A stretch of 6,003 bases of DNA, taken from Rhodospirillaceae bacterium (GTDB lineage: Bacteria; Pseudomonadota; Alphaproteobacteria; Rhodospirillales; 2-02-FULL-58-16). Location: assembly GCA_030623425.1 (NCBI GenBank), contig JAUXMA010000113.1, positions 1 to 6,003 of the forward strand, in the 5' to 3' direction. A program made the position numbers and the translations under genes. Shown piece by piece: positions 1 to 5,865 of this stretch (positions are counted from its first letter, which is position 1; the number at the start of each line of letters is the position of its first letter). The notes beneath the pieces are model-generated. The model made no database searches. It was not told the origin of the DNA and was given only the letters and a program-made list of their open reading frames with translations.

Positions 1-1742
1 ATTGCATGGCGGTGATCTACGGCCGTCCCTTGGGCGGCAGACTTGTCAGCGCCATCGCCTCCGGTGAAATCCAGATCAGCGAATACGACATTCAAAGCCG
101 CATCATCGAGCCCTTGACCCAGGCCTTGCTTTCCCTGGATACCCGCAATATCCGCCACCGGTCCATACGGCCAAAAAACCTGTTCTTCATGGACGAGGAA
201 AAGGAGGAGCTGGTGCTGGGCGACTTCATGACGGCCCCGGCGGGTTTTGATCAACCCATTGTTTTCGAGACCATTGAAAGGGGCATGGCGTCTCCTGGAG
301 GGCGCGGCGAAGGCGATGTCGGCGAGGATCTCTATGCCTTGGGAGTGACCCTGGTTTTTCTCATCCAAGGGGCAAACCCCGTAAGCAACCTCAACGATGA
401 CGAACTGTTCAAGTCCAAAATCGAGCAGGGCACTTACGCGACCCTCTGCGGCAAGACCAGAATACCAATGGTCTTGTTGGAACCGTTGCGCGGCATGTTG
501 AGCGACGACCCGACGGCACGCTGGGGCCTGGACAAACTGAAAAATTGGATCGACGGCAAGCGCCGGACACCGATTCAAAAAAAACCGGCCATCAAATCCG
601 ATACACCCTTTTCCTTTGCCGGTGTCGAACATAACAGCTCCCGTACATTGGCGCGGTCTTTCACCTTGAACCAGGCCGAGGCGGCGAAAGTGATCAAGGA
701 GGGGAACCTTGTAATATGGTTGCGCCGCAACATTGGCGATGCCGACAAGGCCGATGCGGTGGCAGCGACGATCGAGGCCGCCAAGTCCCACGAGAACACC
801 GCGCTGGCCAGTGACGAATTCATCGTCGCCAAGACCAGCATCATCCTCGACCCCGACGGCCCCATCCGGTACAAGGGATTGTCTTTCATGCCCGACGCCT
901 ACGGGCCGGCGCTGGCGGTGGAGTTGCTGCGCCGAAGCGACGTTCAGGTCGCCGCCGAGATCATCGCCCGTGAAATTCCGGCGATCTGGTTTGCCTACCA
1001 ATCAGGCGACAAAGAATTCGCCGAACATGAAAAAACCTTTCGCCAACTGCACGGATTCCTCAAGATCAACGATCCGGGCTTCGGGATCGAGAGGTGCTTG
1101 TACGAACTCAACCCGTCCCTTCCCTGCCAGAGTCCCCTCATCAATCAGGACTACATCGTCAACATCGAAGATCTGCTGCCCGCCCTGGACAAAGCGGCGA
1201 ACCGTGTCGACACCAAATTAAAGCCCTTGGACCGCCACCTTATCGCCTTCATCGCCTGCCGTTTCGAGCAGGACATCTATCCGCACTTAAAGGCGCTTGC
1301 CGCATCCGAGGAGGAAACCAGCCTCATCGGGATGTTGAGCTTACTGGCATTGATGCAATGGCATCTGAAAACGGATTCTCTTTATCTTTATGGCCTTTGC
1401 AGTTGGGTTGGCGGCCTCTTGGGGCCGGCCATCAACACCTATTTCAATCGCGCCACGCGACACGAAATCGAACAGGAAATTCCCCGCCTGGTCCGGCAGG
1501 GAAGTTTGCACGAGATTTTCAACCTCATTGACGATGCCGAAAAACGCAAACAAGACAAAGAAGGCTACGCCGCCGCGACGGCCGAATTCGCCGCCGCGGA
1601 GGAGGAAATCAGGGCAGTCGAGGAGAGTCAACTTACCCAGGCGGAATCGGCGATACAGTCGGGACAGCAGGCAGCAGCCATGACCTCCGTGATCCTCGCC
1701 ATGATCGTGATCTCCATCCTCTTGATCAATGATATCTTGTAG
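1..1742 (+). CDS. Tail-anchored protein kinase-like protein (probable pseudokinase), 5' end beyond window
   Basis: The reading frame is open at the left edge. The first Met at position 6 is probably internal, because the protein already begins in what looks like the hinge of a kinase fold (VIYGRPLGGRL). Numbering from that Met (578 residues), kinase C-lobe landmarks follow in order: a catalytic loop HRSIRPKN at 51-58, a DFM at 73-75 in the DFG position, an activation-segment/helix-F block EDLYALGV at 107-114, and a DDPTARW near 167-173 like the conserved Arg region of subdomain XI. In active kinases the loop is HRDxKPxN. Here the catalytic Asp is Ser, the Lys is Arg, and the DFG Gly is Met, so phosphotransfer is unlikely. 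Residues about 200-500 are a mostly helical region I do not recognise. Residues about 508-555 are charged and Ala/Glu-rich, probably coiled coil. A hydrophobic segment at 558-578 ends the protein, suggesting a tail anchor with the kinase fold in the cytoplasm. A membrane-protein gene follows after 17 bp. Kinase-fold assignment is fairly sure; the cellular role is unknown. Confidence 0.8.
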   Translation, partial: CMAVIYGRPLGGRLVSAIASGEIQISEYDIQSRIIEPLTQALLSLDTRNIRHRSIRPKNLFFMDEEKEELVLGDFMTAPAGFDQPIVFETIERGMASPGGRGEGDVGEDLYALGVTLVFLIQGANPVSNLNDDELFKSKIEQGTYATLCGKTRIPMVLLEPLRGMLSDDPTARWGLDKLKNWIDGKRRTPIQKKPAIKSDTPFSFAGVEHNSSRTLARSFTLNQAEAAKVIKEGNLVIWLRRNIGDADKADAVAATIEAAKSHENTALASDEFIVAKTSIILDPDGPIRYKGLSFMPDAYGPALAVELLRRSDVQVAAEIIAREIPAIWFAYQSGDKEFAEHEKTFRQLHGFLKINDPGFGIERCLYELNPSLPCQSPLINQDYIVNIEDLLPALDKAANRVDTKLKPLDRHLIAFIACRFEQDIYPHLKALAASEEETSLIGMLSLLALMQWHLKTDSLYLYGLCSWVGGLLGPAINTYFNRATRHEIEQEIPRLVRQGSLHEIFNLIDDAEKRKQDKEGYAAATAEFAAAEEEIRAVEESQLTQAESAIQSGQQAAAMTSVILAMIVISILLINDIL

Positions 1743-1759
1743 CAACGGCGGGCCGGACC

Positions 1760-2257
1760 ATGGCGAAAGCTGATCAAGCCAAGCAACGGCAACCCGCGCC
1801 CCCCAGGTCGAGACAATCTTTCCTGGTCTGGGGTTCCATTATTTTCGGATTGCTGTTCTTGGTCGCGCTGCAGACAATGACGCTGCTCTTGATTGGCATG
1901 ATGCCCACCATTGTCGCCTATATCATCGACCGCACAAAGCAGAAACACGCCGTGCTTTGCGTCGGCGGCATGAATTTCCTGGGCGTCTATTACCCCCTTA
2001 TGCAGCTGTGGACAGGCGATAGCCCCATCAAAGAGCTTTCCGATTTGATGCCCGATCTTATTGATTTTCTGATGATATATGGCGCGGCGGGATTCGGTTG
2101 GTTGCTGTTCACGTCCATCCCGCCAGTGGTCGCCGCCTTTCTGACCGTGATGGCCCAGCGCCGAGTCGCCACTCTCCGCGCCACCCAAAGACACCTCATC
2201 GAAGAGTGGGGCGAGGATATCGCCGCCAGTTCGGATGAAGAGGAAAAGCCGGCCTGA
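1760..2257 (+). CDS. Small polytopic inner-membrane protein, unknown function
   Basis: This is a 165-residue protein that I do not recognise as a named family. The N-terminus (1-20) is polar and basic with a Pro/Gln/Arg-rich stretch. Hydrophobic segments lie at about 22-56 (long enough for one long or two short helices), 64-84 and 102-131, giving three to four or more membrane passes. The tail from about 132 is basic (RRVATLRATQR) and then strongly acidic (SSDEEEKPA), and is probably cytoplasmic. The ATG at 1760 lies 17 bp after the stop of the upstream kinase-like gene. No strong Shine-Dalgarno sequence is visible there, only a weak G-rich stretch, which fits translational coupling within an operon. 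Because the upstream product carries its own membrane anchor, a physical partnership is plausible, but this is inference from position only. The gene converges on icd, with 56 bp between the two stops. Confidence 0.75.
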   Translation: MAKADQAKQRQPAPPRSRQSFLVWGSIIFGLLFLVALQTMTLLLIGMMPTIVAYIIDRTKQKHAVLCVGGMNFLGVYYPLMQLWTGDSPIKELSDLMPDLIDFLMIYGAAGFGWLLFTSIPPVVAAFLTVMAQRRVATLRATQRHLIEEWGEDIAASSDEEEKPA

Positions 2258-2313
2258 CGAACGTCTCCGCCTCGGCAAAAAGAAATGGAAAACGTTCAAC
2301 GAGCAAGAATAAC
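2258..2313. other. Convergent intergenic gap between membrane protein gene and icd
   Basis: This 56-bp stretch separates two genes that end facing each other, so transcription from both sides should stop here. The only symmetry I see is GAACGT (2259-2264) against ACGTTC (2292-2297), six base pairs with a 27-base spacer. It has an A-rich run (GGCAAAAAGAAATGGAAAA) inside the loop. This is too weak to call an intrinsic terminator with confidence. Confidence 0.3.
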
Positions 2314-3528
2314 TCACCCTACAGCCCGTTTCAGGTTCTCGCCCAGCTTGCCGAGGAAAGCCTGCGTCGTCATCCACTTTTGCCCGGGTTCCATCAACAG
2401 CGCCAGATCCTTGGTCATGGACCCGGTTTCGACGGTGTCGATACAAACCTTCTCCAAAGTTTCCGCGAAATGAACCACGTCCCCGGTCCCGTCGAACCGG
2501 CCCCGGTAGCAGAGGGCCCGAGTCCAGGCGAAAATCGAGGCGATGGGGTTGGTCGAGGTCTCCTGTCCCTGCTGATGGAGGCGATAATGGCGGGTCACCG
2601 TGCCATGCGCTGCTTCCGCCTCGACGGTCTTGCCATCGGGGGTTATCAGCACCGAGGTCATCAGGCCTAAAGAGCCGAAGCCTTGGGCGACGGTGTCCGA
2701 TTGCACGTCGCCGTCGTAATTCTTACAGGCCCAGACGAAGCCGCCGCGCGCCTTCAGGCACTGCGCCACCATGTCGTCGATGAGGCGGTGCATATAGAAG
2801 ATGCCGGCTTTCTCGAAGCGGTCCTGGAATTCCGCCTCGAAAACCTCCTGAAACAGATCCTTGAAACGGCCGTCATAAGCCTTGAGGATGGTGTTCTTGG
2901 TCGAAAGGTACACCGGCCAGCCAAGGTCGAGACCGTAATTCAAGCAGGCCCTGGCGAAATCGCGGATGGAATCATCAAGATTGTACATGGCCATGGCGAC
3001 ACCGCCCGAAGGAAAGTCGAAGACCTCCCTTTCGATGATCTCGCCACCGTCCGCGGGCTCGAACCTGATGGTCAGTCTGCCCTTGCCGGGAACCTGGAAA
3101 TCGGTGGCCCGGTATTGGTCGCCGAAGGCGTGACGGCCGATGACGATGGGCTGGGTCCAGCCGGGCACCAGACGCGGCACGTTGTCGCAGATGATGGGTT
3201 TGCGAAAAACGGTGCCGCCCAGGATGTTGCGGATGGTGCCGTTGGGCGAGGGCCACATCTTTTTGAGGTTGAATTCCTCGACCCTGGCCTTGTCGGGGGT
3301 GATGGTGGCGCATTTGACGCCGACACCGAACTCCCTGATCGCATTCGCCGCCTCGATGGTGATCCGGTCGTCGGTTTTGTCGCGGGTTTCAATGCCAAGG
3401 TCGAAATACTTAAGGTCGATGTCGAGATAGGGCAAGACCAGCTGGTCCTTGATGAGCGCCCAGATGATGCGCGCCATCTCGTCGCCGTCGAGCTCGACGA
3501 TGGGATTGGCGACCTTGATTTTCAACAT
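2314..3528 (-). CDS. icd: NADP-dependent isocitrate dehydrogenase (eukaryote-like dimeric type)
   Basis: This enzyme oxidatively decarboxylates isocitrate to 2-oxoglutarate, making NADPH in the cytoplasmic TCA cycle. The 404-residue protein is full length for the class that also contains mitochondrial and cytosolic human IDH. Landmarks are [16 protein letters not shown] (8-23), the substrate loop SPNGTIRN (94-101), Arg100, Arg109 and Arg132 in [14 protein letters not shown] (the citrate-binding arginines, at the same numbers as in human IDH1), Lys211 in STKNTILK, the metal-binding Asp cluster around 251-252 (LIDDMVAQ) and 274-278 (DGDVQSD), and the NADP-binding block [11 protein letters not shown] (306-316) followed by [19 protein letters not shown]. 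The frame stays open upstream to 3876, but the family's N-terminus and a GGAGAA Shine-Dalgarno (minus strand, at 3535-3540) fix the start at 3528. Nothing essential is missing. A promoter-like pair lies at 3585-3613, so icd can probably be transcribed separately from the LOG gene upstream. Confidence 0.97.
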   Translation of the reverse strand: MLKIKVANPIVELDGDEMARIIWALIKDQLVLPYLDIDLKYFDLGIETRDKTDDRITIEAANAIREFGVGVKCATITPDKARVEEFNLKKMWPSPNGTIRNILGGTVFRKPIICDNVPRLVPGWTQPIVIGRHAFGDQYRATDFQVPGKGRLTIRFEPADGGEIIEREVFDFPSGGVAMAMYNLDDSIRDFARACLNYGLDLGWPVYLSTKNTILKAYDGRFKDLFQEVFEAEFQDRFEKAGIFYMHRLIDDMVAQCLKARGGFVWACKNYDGDVQSDTVAQGFGSLGLMTSVLITPDGKTVEAEAAHGTVTRHYRLHQQGQETSTNPIASIFAWTRALCYRGRFDGTGDVVHFAETLEKVCIDTVETGSMTKDLALLMEPGQKWMTTQAFLGKLGENLKRAVG

Positions 3529-3534
3529 GGATGG

Positions 3535-3540
3535 TTCTCC
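3535..3540 (-). promoter_or_regulatory. Ribosome binding site of icd
   Basis: On the minus strand GGAGAA precedes the ATG at 3528 by six bases. It decides the start in a frame that otherwise runs open for more than 100 further codons upstream. Confidence 0.75.
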
Positions 3541-3552
3541 AGCCACGGGTTG

Positions 3553-3567
3553 GGACGGTCCCCGTCC
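3553..3567. other. Short perfect hairpin in the icd leader
   Basis: GGACGG (3553-3558), a three-base loop, then CCGTCC (3562-3567) form a perfect six-pair GC-rich stem. If the promoter at 3585-3613 is used, the stem sits in the untranslated leader about 25 bases before the icd start codon and just upstream of the RBS. There is no U-tract, so it is not an intrinsic terminator. It could affect leader stability or be chance in GC-rich DNA. Confidence 0.35.
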
Positions 3568-3584
3568 GCCGCCATGAGGCCGGC

Positions 3585-3613
3585 AAAATAAGCACGGCGC
3601 CAGGAGTTGGCAA
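3585..3613 (-). promoter_or_regulatory. Candidate sigma-70-type promoter for icd
   Basis: On the minus strand TTGCCA (3608-3613) matches five of six bases of the -35 consensus TTGACA. It is followed after exactly 17 bases by TATTTT (3585-3590), which matches four of six of TATAAT. Transcription would begin near 3577-3579, giving a leader of about 50 bases. The pair lies in the gap between the LOG gene and icd, as expected for an icd promoter. No expression evidence is available from sequence alone. Confidence 0.5.
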
Positions 3614-3656
3614 GGTCGGGGCATTTGCGCTCGCGGGACAGGGGGGCCCCAACCCT

Positions 3657-4241
3657 TCACAGATGGTCGGTCAGCACTACCTCCTTCGGCTCCGGCGCCG
3701 AGGCCAGCGCCTCGAAAACCTCGTCGACGCCGCCGACCATGGTGAACAGCTCGGCCACCGCCGGGTGTGCGAAACCGCCCGCAACGGCGGCATCGATGAT
3801 GTCCGCCAACGGCCGCCAGTAACCGCCGACATCGACCACCACGACCGGCTTGGCATGCAGTTGGAGTTGTTTCCAAGTGACGGTCTCGATGGTTTCGTCG
3901 AGGGTGCCGAGACCGCCGGGGAGGACGACGAAACCGTCGGAAATCTCGAACATGCGACGTTTGCGGTCATGCATGGAGTCGACGACGATAAGTTCAGTGA
4001 CGCCGGGGTTGCCGACCTCGTACTTCATCAGGAAGTCAGGGATGACGCCGGTCACCTCGCCGCCGCCATCGAGTACGGTCTTGGCCAGCACCCCCATCAA
4101 GCCAATGGCGCCGCCGCCGTAGACAAGGCGGATACGGCGTTCGATCATCAGTTCGCCAAGTCGGCGCGCCGCTTCCTCGAAGAGTGGATCAGCGCCCTTT
4201 TTGGAGCCGCAAAAGACGGAAAGCGAAGCAATCTCGGTCAT
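3657..4241 (-). CDS. LOG-family protein (TIGR00730 type), putative nucleoside 5'-monophosphate phosphoribohydrolase
   Basis: This is a 194-residue Rossmann-fold protein of the Lonely Guy family. Characterised members hydrolyse N6-modified AMP (cytokinin ribotides) to the free base and ribose 5-phosphate; many bacterial members have no known physiological substrate. The N-terminal strand [11 protein letters not shown] (6-16) is followed by a glycine-rich nucleotide loop [10 protein letters not shown] (41-50). The family signatures come next: SMHDRKRRM (89-97) and PGGLGTLDE (108-116), the PGGxGTxxE motif that with the Arg/Lys of MHxRK forms the active site. All signature residues are present and the length is typical. 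The frame extends upstream to 4346, but the family's start ([13 protein letters not shown]) and an AGGAAAG Shine-Dalgarno seven bases before it support the ATG at 4241. icd follows on the same strand after 128 bp. Family assignment is firm; substrate is not. Confidence 0.93.
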   Translation of the reverse strand: MTEIASLSVFCGSKKGADPLFEEAARRLGELMIERRIRLVYGGGAIGLMGVLAKTVLDGGGEVTGVIPDFLMKYEVGNPGVTELIVVDSMHDRKRRMFEISDGFVVLPGGLGTLDETIETVTWKQLQLHAKPVVVVDVGGYWRPLADIIDAAVAGGFAHPAVAELFTMVGGVDEVFEALASAPEPKEVVLTDHL

Positions 4242-4276
4242 TCGACGTCTTTCCTGAGGATGATGGGAGCCGAGAG

Positions 4277-4282
4277 CATATA
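4277..4282 (-). promoter_or_regulatory. Possible -10 element for the LOG gene
   Basis: On the minus strand TATATG lies 35 bases before the LOG start codon in an AT-rich patch (GAATTTTCTATATG). No good -35 is present at 16-18 bases; the nearest candidate, TTTCGC at 4300-4305, is poor. The call rests on position and the AT-rich context only. Confidence 0.3.
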
Positions 4283-4326
4283 GAAAATTCGCCACCAAGG
4301 CGAAAGACCCGGTTCGCCGTGCTCCT

Positions 4327-4449
4327 TTAGAGCATTTTCCGATCAAGTTTACCCGTTTTCGGTTGAGGCCATCCCTCCGGCAAGAGATGAATGGCGGAAA
4401 GGGCGGAGCACTAAGCGGAGCGATTACATTCGATCGGAAAATGCTCTAA
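4327..4449. repeat. MITE-like palindromic repeat element, 123 bp, 18-bp perfect inverted ends
   Basis: The left end TTAGAGCATTTTCCGATC (4327-4344) is the exact reverse complement of the right end GATCGGAAAATGCTCTAA (4432-4449). The 87 bases between carry no plausible gene. If the outer TTA/TAA is excluded, the core GAGC...GCTC (4330-4446) is flanked by TA on both sides, which could be a TA target duplication of the IS630/mariner or related IS5-subgroup kind. Because TA is itself a palindrome, it may equally be part of the repeat. GAGCATTTTCC-type palindromic ends resemble dispersed repeats of alphaproteobacterial genomes (recalled, not searched). The element sits between the LOG promoter region and a cytochrome c pseudogene. 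Its transcript could fold into a long hairpin. Confidence 0.75.
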
Positions 4450-4779
4450 CCTTATTGGTGGTTTGTTGCGGGCTGGCTGGTCCCGCCCGCGCCCAGGACA
4501 CCGAGGCCATCGCCCGCGGCGCCTACCTTTTTGCCGCCGCCGGCTGCGCCGGTTTACGGCATTGGCCGCTGGAGCGACGCCGATTTCGCAGGCGCCCTCC
4601 GCCAAGGTGTCGGCCCCGGCGGCAACCACTATTTTCCCGTTTGCATGCCGATTTTCGGGGCTTGCGTAGGGATGATCGAAGGGCCTGTGGATGAGGGGGC
4701 GTTGCGCTGCTTGCTGGGTCGTATTAATGTTGTTTGCGGCGATTTAAGCCGCACAAGTGGAACTATCTTGCATCCTTAA
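4449..4779 (+). pseudogene. Cytochrome c pseudogene (heme site deleted, frameshifted, no proper start)
   Basis: From about 4449 one frame reads a signal-peptide-like stretch (LTLLVVCCGLAGPARAQ) and then DTEAIARGAYLFAAAGCAG. This matches the usual start of an alphaproteobacterial periplasmic cytochrome c, in which GCAG is followed by CH to complete the CxxCH heme motif. Here the frame breaks at about 4548-4556, directly after Cys-Ala-Gly. The neighbouring frame resumes with YGIGRWSDADFAGALRQGVGP...NHYFPV (4555-4641), the segment that normally lies several tens of residues further on. The simplest explanation is an internal deletion whose length is not a multiple of three and which removed the second heme Cys and the axial His. 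After FPV the expected sequence degenerates, perhaps through a further frameshift, and the frame stops at 4779. No ATG is in frame; the first candidate start is TTG at 4455, beside the repeat end. Identification is from remembered family patterns. Confidence 0.6.
4735..4753. other. Stem-loop upstream of the LysM gene
   Basis: TGCGGC (4735-4740) and GCCGCA (4748-4753) form a perfect six-pair stem around GATTTAA. It ends 35 bases before the GTG of the LysM-protein gene, inside the decayed end of the cytochrome pseudogene. No T-run follows, so it is a poor intrinsic terminator. It could be an operator, a leader hairpin or chance. Confidence 0.3.
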
Positions 4780-4788
4780 GAGGACATC

Positions 4789-5865
4789 GTGACCCTACCA
4801 TTGTTGATCGCCATCATCGGCGGTGGCGTCGTCGTCGCCGCCATCGGACTTAACTTCTTGCCTTGGCAGGAGGAAGCCAGCGAGAAAACAGCGGTGGTAG
4901 AGACGGCGAAACGAGCCGTGACGGTAGAGAAGGCGAAACGAGCCGTGGCGGTAGAGACGGCGAAACGAGCCGTGGCGGAACTGGCGGCGAAAGCGACTGA
5001 AAAGTCCCTTGCGCCCACCCCGTCTCCGCTCTCCAAGGACCCCACGCCACCAACTTTTGGCGTGGTCCGCGTCAATCCCCAGGGAGACACGGTCATTGCC
5101 GGGCGCGCGCAACCCGGCAGCACCGTCGCCATCCTCGACGGAGGCAAGACGATAGGCGAAGCCATCGCCGACGTGAGAGGCGAGTGGGTATTCGTTCCCG
5201 ACAAGCCATTGCTCCCTGGAAACCGTCAACTCAGCCTGGAAATGCGTCTTAAGGGCAAGAGCCTGCCGCCGGTCCCATCCGAATCCATTGTCGTTCTGGC
5301 GGTACCGAAGGGAGCGCCGCAACCGTTGGCCCTTAAAGTCCCCCGCACCGGCGAAGGCGCCAGCACCGTCATGCAAAAGCCAACCGTCGAGCCAAAGTCC
5401 CTGGTGAGCGGAGTTCCTTACAAGTTTATCGTGAACGTTGTCGATTACGACGTTTTCGGAGCCTTGAGCATCACCGGCGGATCGGCGCCGGAAGCCCTGA
5501 TTCAGCTTTATCTGGATAACGTCTTCATCGGCCGCACCCTGGCCAACAACGGCGGGTTATGGAACCTGACACCCACCAGGCGGGTGGCCACCGGTCTGTA
5601 CACGCTCAGGGCCGATCACGTGGACATGGCAGGTAAGGTTCTTGCTCGGGTCGAGTTTCCATTCTCCCGCGCCAAGCCATTGAAAAACATGACGCCGGGC
5701 ACTTTCGTTGTCGTCCAACCGGGCAACAACCTGTGGCGGCTGGCGCGGCGCACTTACGGTTCCGGTTTCCGTTACTCGGTGATCTACGAAGCCAACAAAA
5801 ACCAGATCAAGAATGCCGATCTGATCTATCCTGGCCAGGTATTCACTTTGCCGGCCACCAATTAG
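4789..5865 (+). CDS. Membrane-anchored periplasmic LysM-domain protein with Ig-like modules
   Basis: This is a 358-residue protein probably bound to the inner membrane by an N-terminal segment (residues 3-24) and extending into the periplasm. The order is: anchor; a helical Ala/Lys/Arg/Glu-rich region (28-72) containing three 9-residue copies of the VE(T/K)AKRAV(T/A) type (37-63); a Pro-rich linker (75-90); a beta-rich module (about 92-172) with TVIAGRAQPGSTVAILDGG, typical of bacterial Ig-like repeats; a second similar module (about 222-294, with APEALIQLYLDN and DHVDMAGKVLARVEF); and a C-terminal LysM domain (306-355: FVVVQPGNNLWRLARRTYG ... IYEANKNQI ... LIYPGQVFTLP). LysM binds peptidoglycan N-acetylglucosamine chains, so cell-wall tethering is the likely role; no catalytic domain is visible. 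The start is GTG at 4789, with AAGAGGA just upstream at a short four-base spacing. It stands alone downstream of pseudogene debris. Overall architecture is similar to LysM proteins common in alphaproteobacteria. Confidence 0.88.
   Translation: MTLPLLIAIIGGGVVVAAIGLNFLPWQEEASEKTAVVETAKRAVTVEKAKRAVAVETAKRAVAELAAKATEKSLAPTPSPLSKDPTPPTFGVVRVNPQGDTVIAGRAQPGSTVAILDGGKTIGEAIADVRGEWVFVPDKPLLPGNRQLSLEMRLKGKSLPPVPSESIVVLAVPKGAPQPLALKVPRTGEGASTVMQKPTVEPKSLVSGVPYKFIVNVVDYDVFGALSITGGSAPEALIQLYLDNVFIGRTLANNGGLWNLTPTRRVATGLYTLRADHVDMAGKVLARVEFPFSRAKPLKNMTPGTFVVVQPGNNLWRLARRTYGSGFRYSVIYEANKNQIKNADLIYPGQVFTLPATN
4897..4977 (+). repeat. In-frame tandem repeat, 3 x 27 bp
   Basis: Units at 4897-4923, 4924-4950 and 4951-4977 differ at only a few bases (for example GAGACGGCG against GAGAAGGCG, and GTGACG against GTGGCG). 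Each unit encodes nine residues, so copy-number change keeps the frame. A degraded partial copy (GCGGTG at 4891-4896) precedes it and an AELAAKAT stretch follows. It forms the charged helical stalk just outside the membrane anchor of the LysM protein. Confidence 0.9.

Noticed and set aside
2259..2297. Inverted repeat GAACGT/ACGTTC as a bidirectional terminator
   Set aside because: Only six pairs with a 27-base spacer and no T-run; not convincing as an intrinsic terminator.
1628..2446. 272-codon minus-strand frame opposite the small membrane protein
   Set aside because: It overlaps three better-supported genes and its His/Gly/Arg-rich product is typical of a shadow frame.
2683..3591. Long open frame (302 codons) on the + strand, antisense to icd
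   Set aside because: It lies entirely opposite a clear full-length icd and its product is rich in Asp/Gly/Val with no recognisable domain, as expected for the mirror frame of a GC-rich gene.
3529..3876. N-terminal extension of icd by 116 codons
   Set aside because: The extension is Arg/Gly-rich, overlaps the 3' end of the LOG gene and has no family match; the normal IDH start with a good RBS is at 3528.
3531..4283. 250-codon + strand frame antisense to the LOG gene
   Set aside because: Shadow of the LOG coding region; composition is mirror-like and no motif is visible.
4242..4346. N-terminal extension of the LOG protein by 35 codons
   Set aside because: It would begin inside the inverted-repeat end; the family start and an RBS support 4241.
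4411..4629. 72-codon minus-strand frame over the repeat and cytochrome remains
   Set aside because: Arg-rich, crosses the repeat boundary, and is antisense to recognisable cytochrome sequence.
4531..4779. Intact small gene starting at 4531 (82 codons)
   Set aside because: The part from 4555 reads as the middle of a cytochrome c domain, and the preceding residues are the out-of-frame reading of its N-terminal part; a fragment is more likely than a real small protein.
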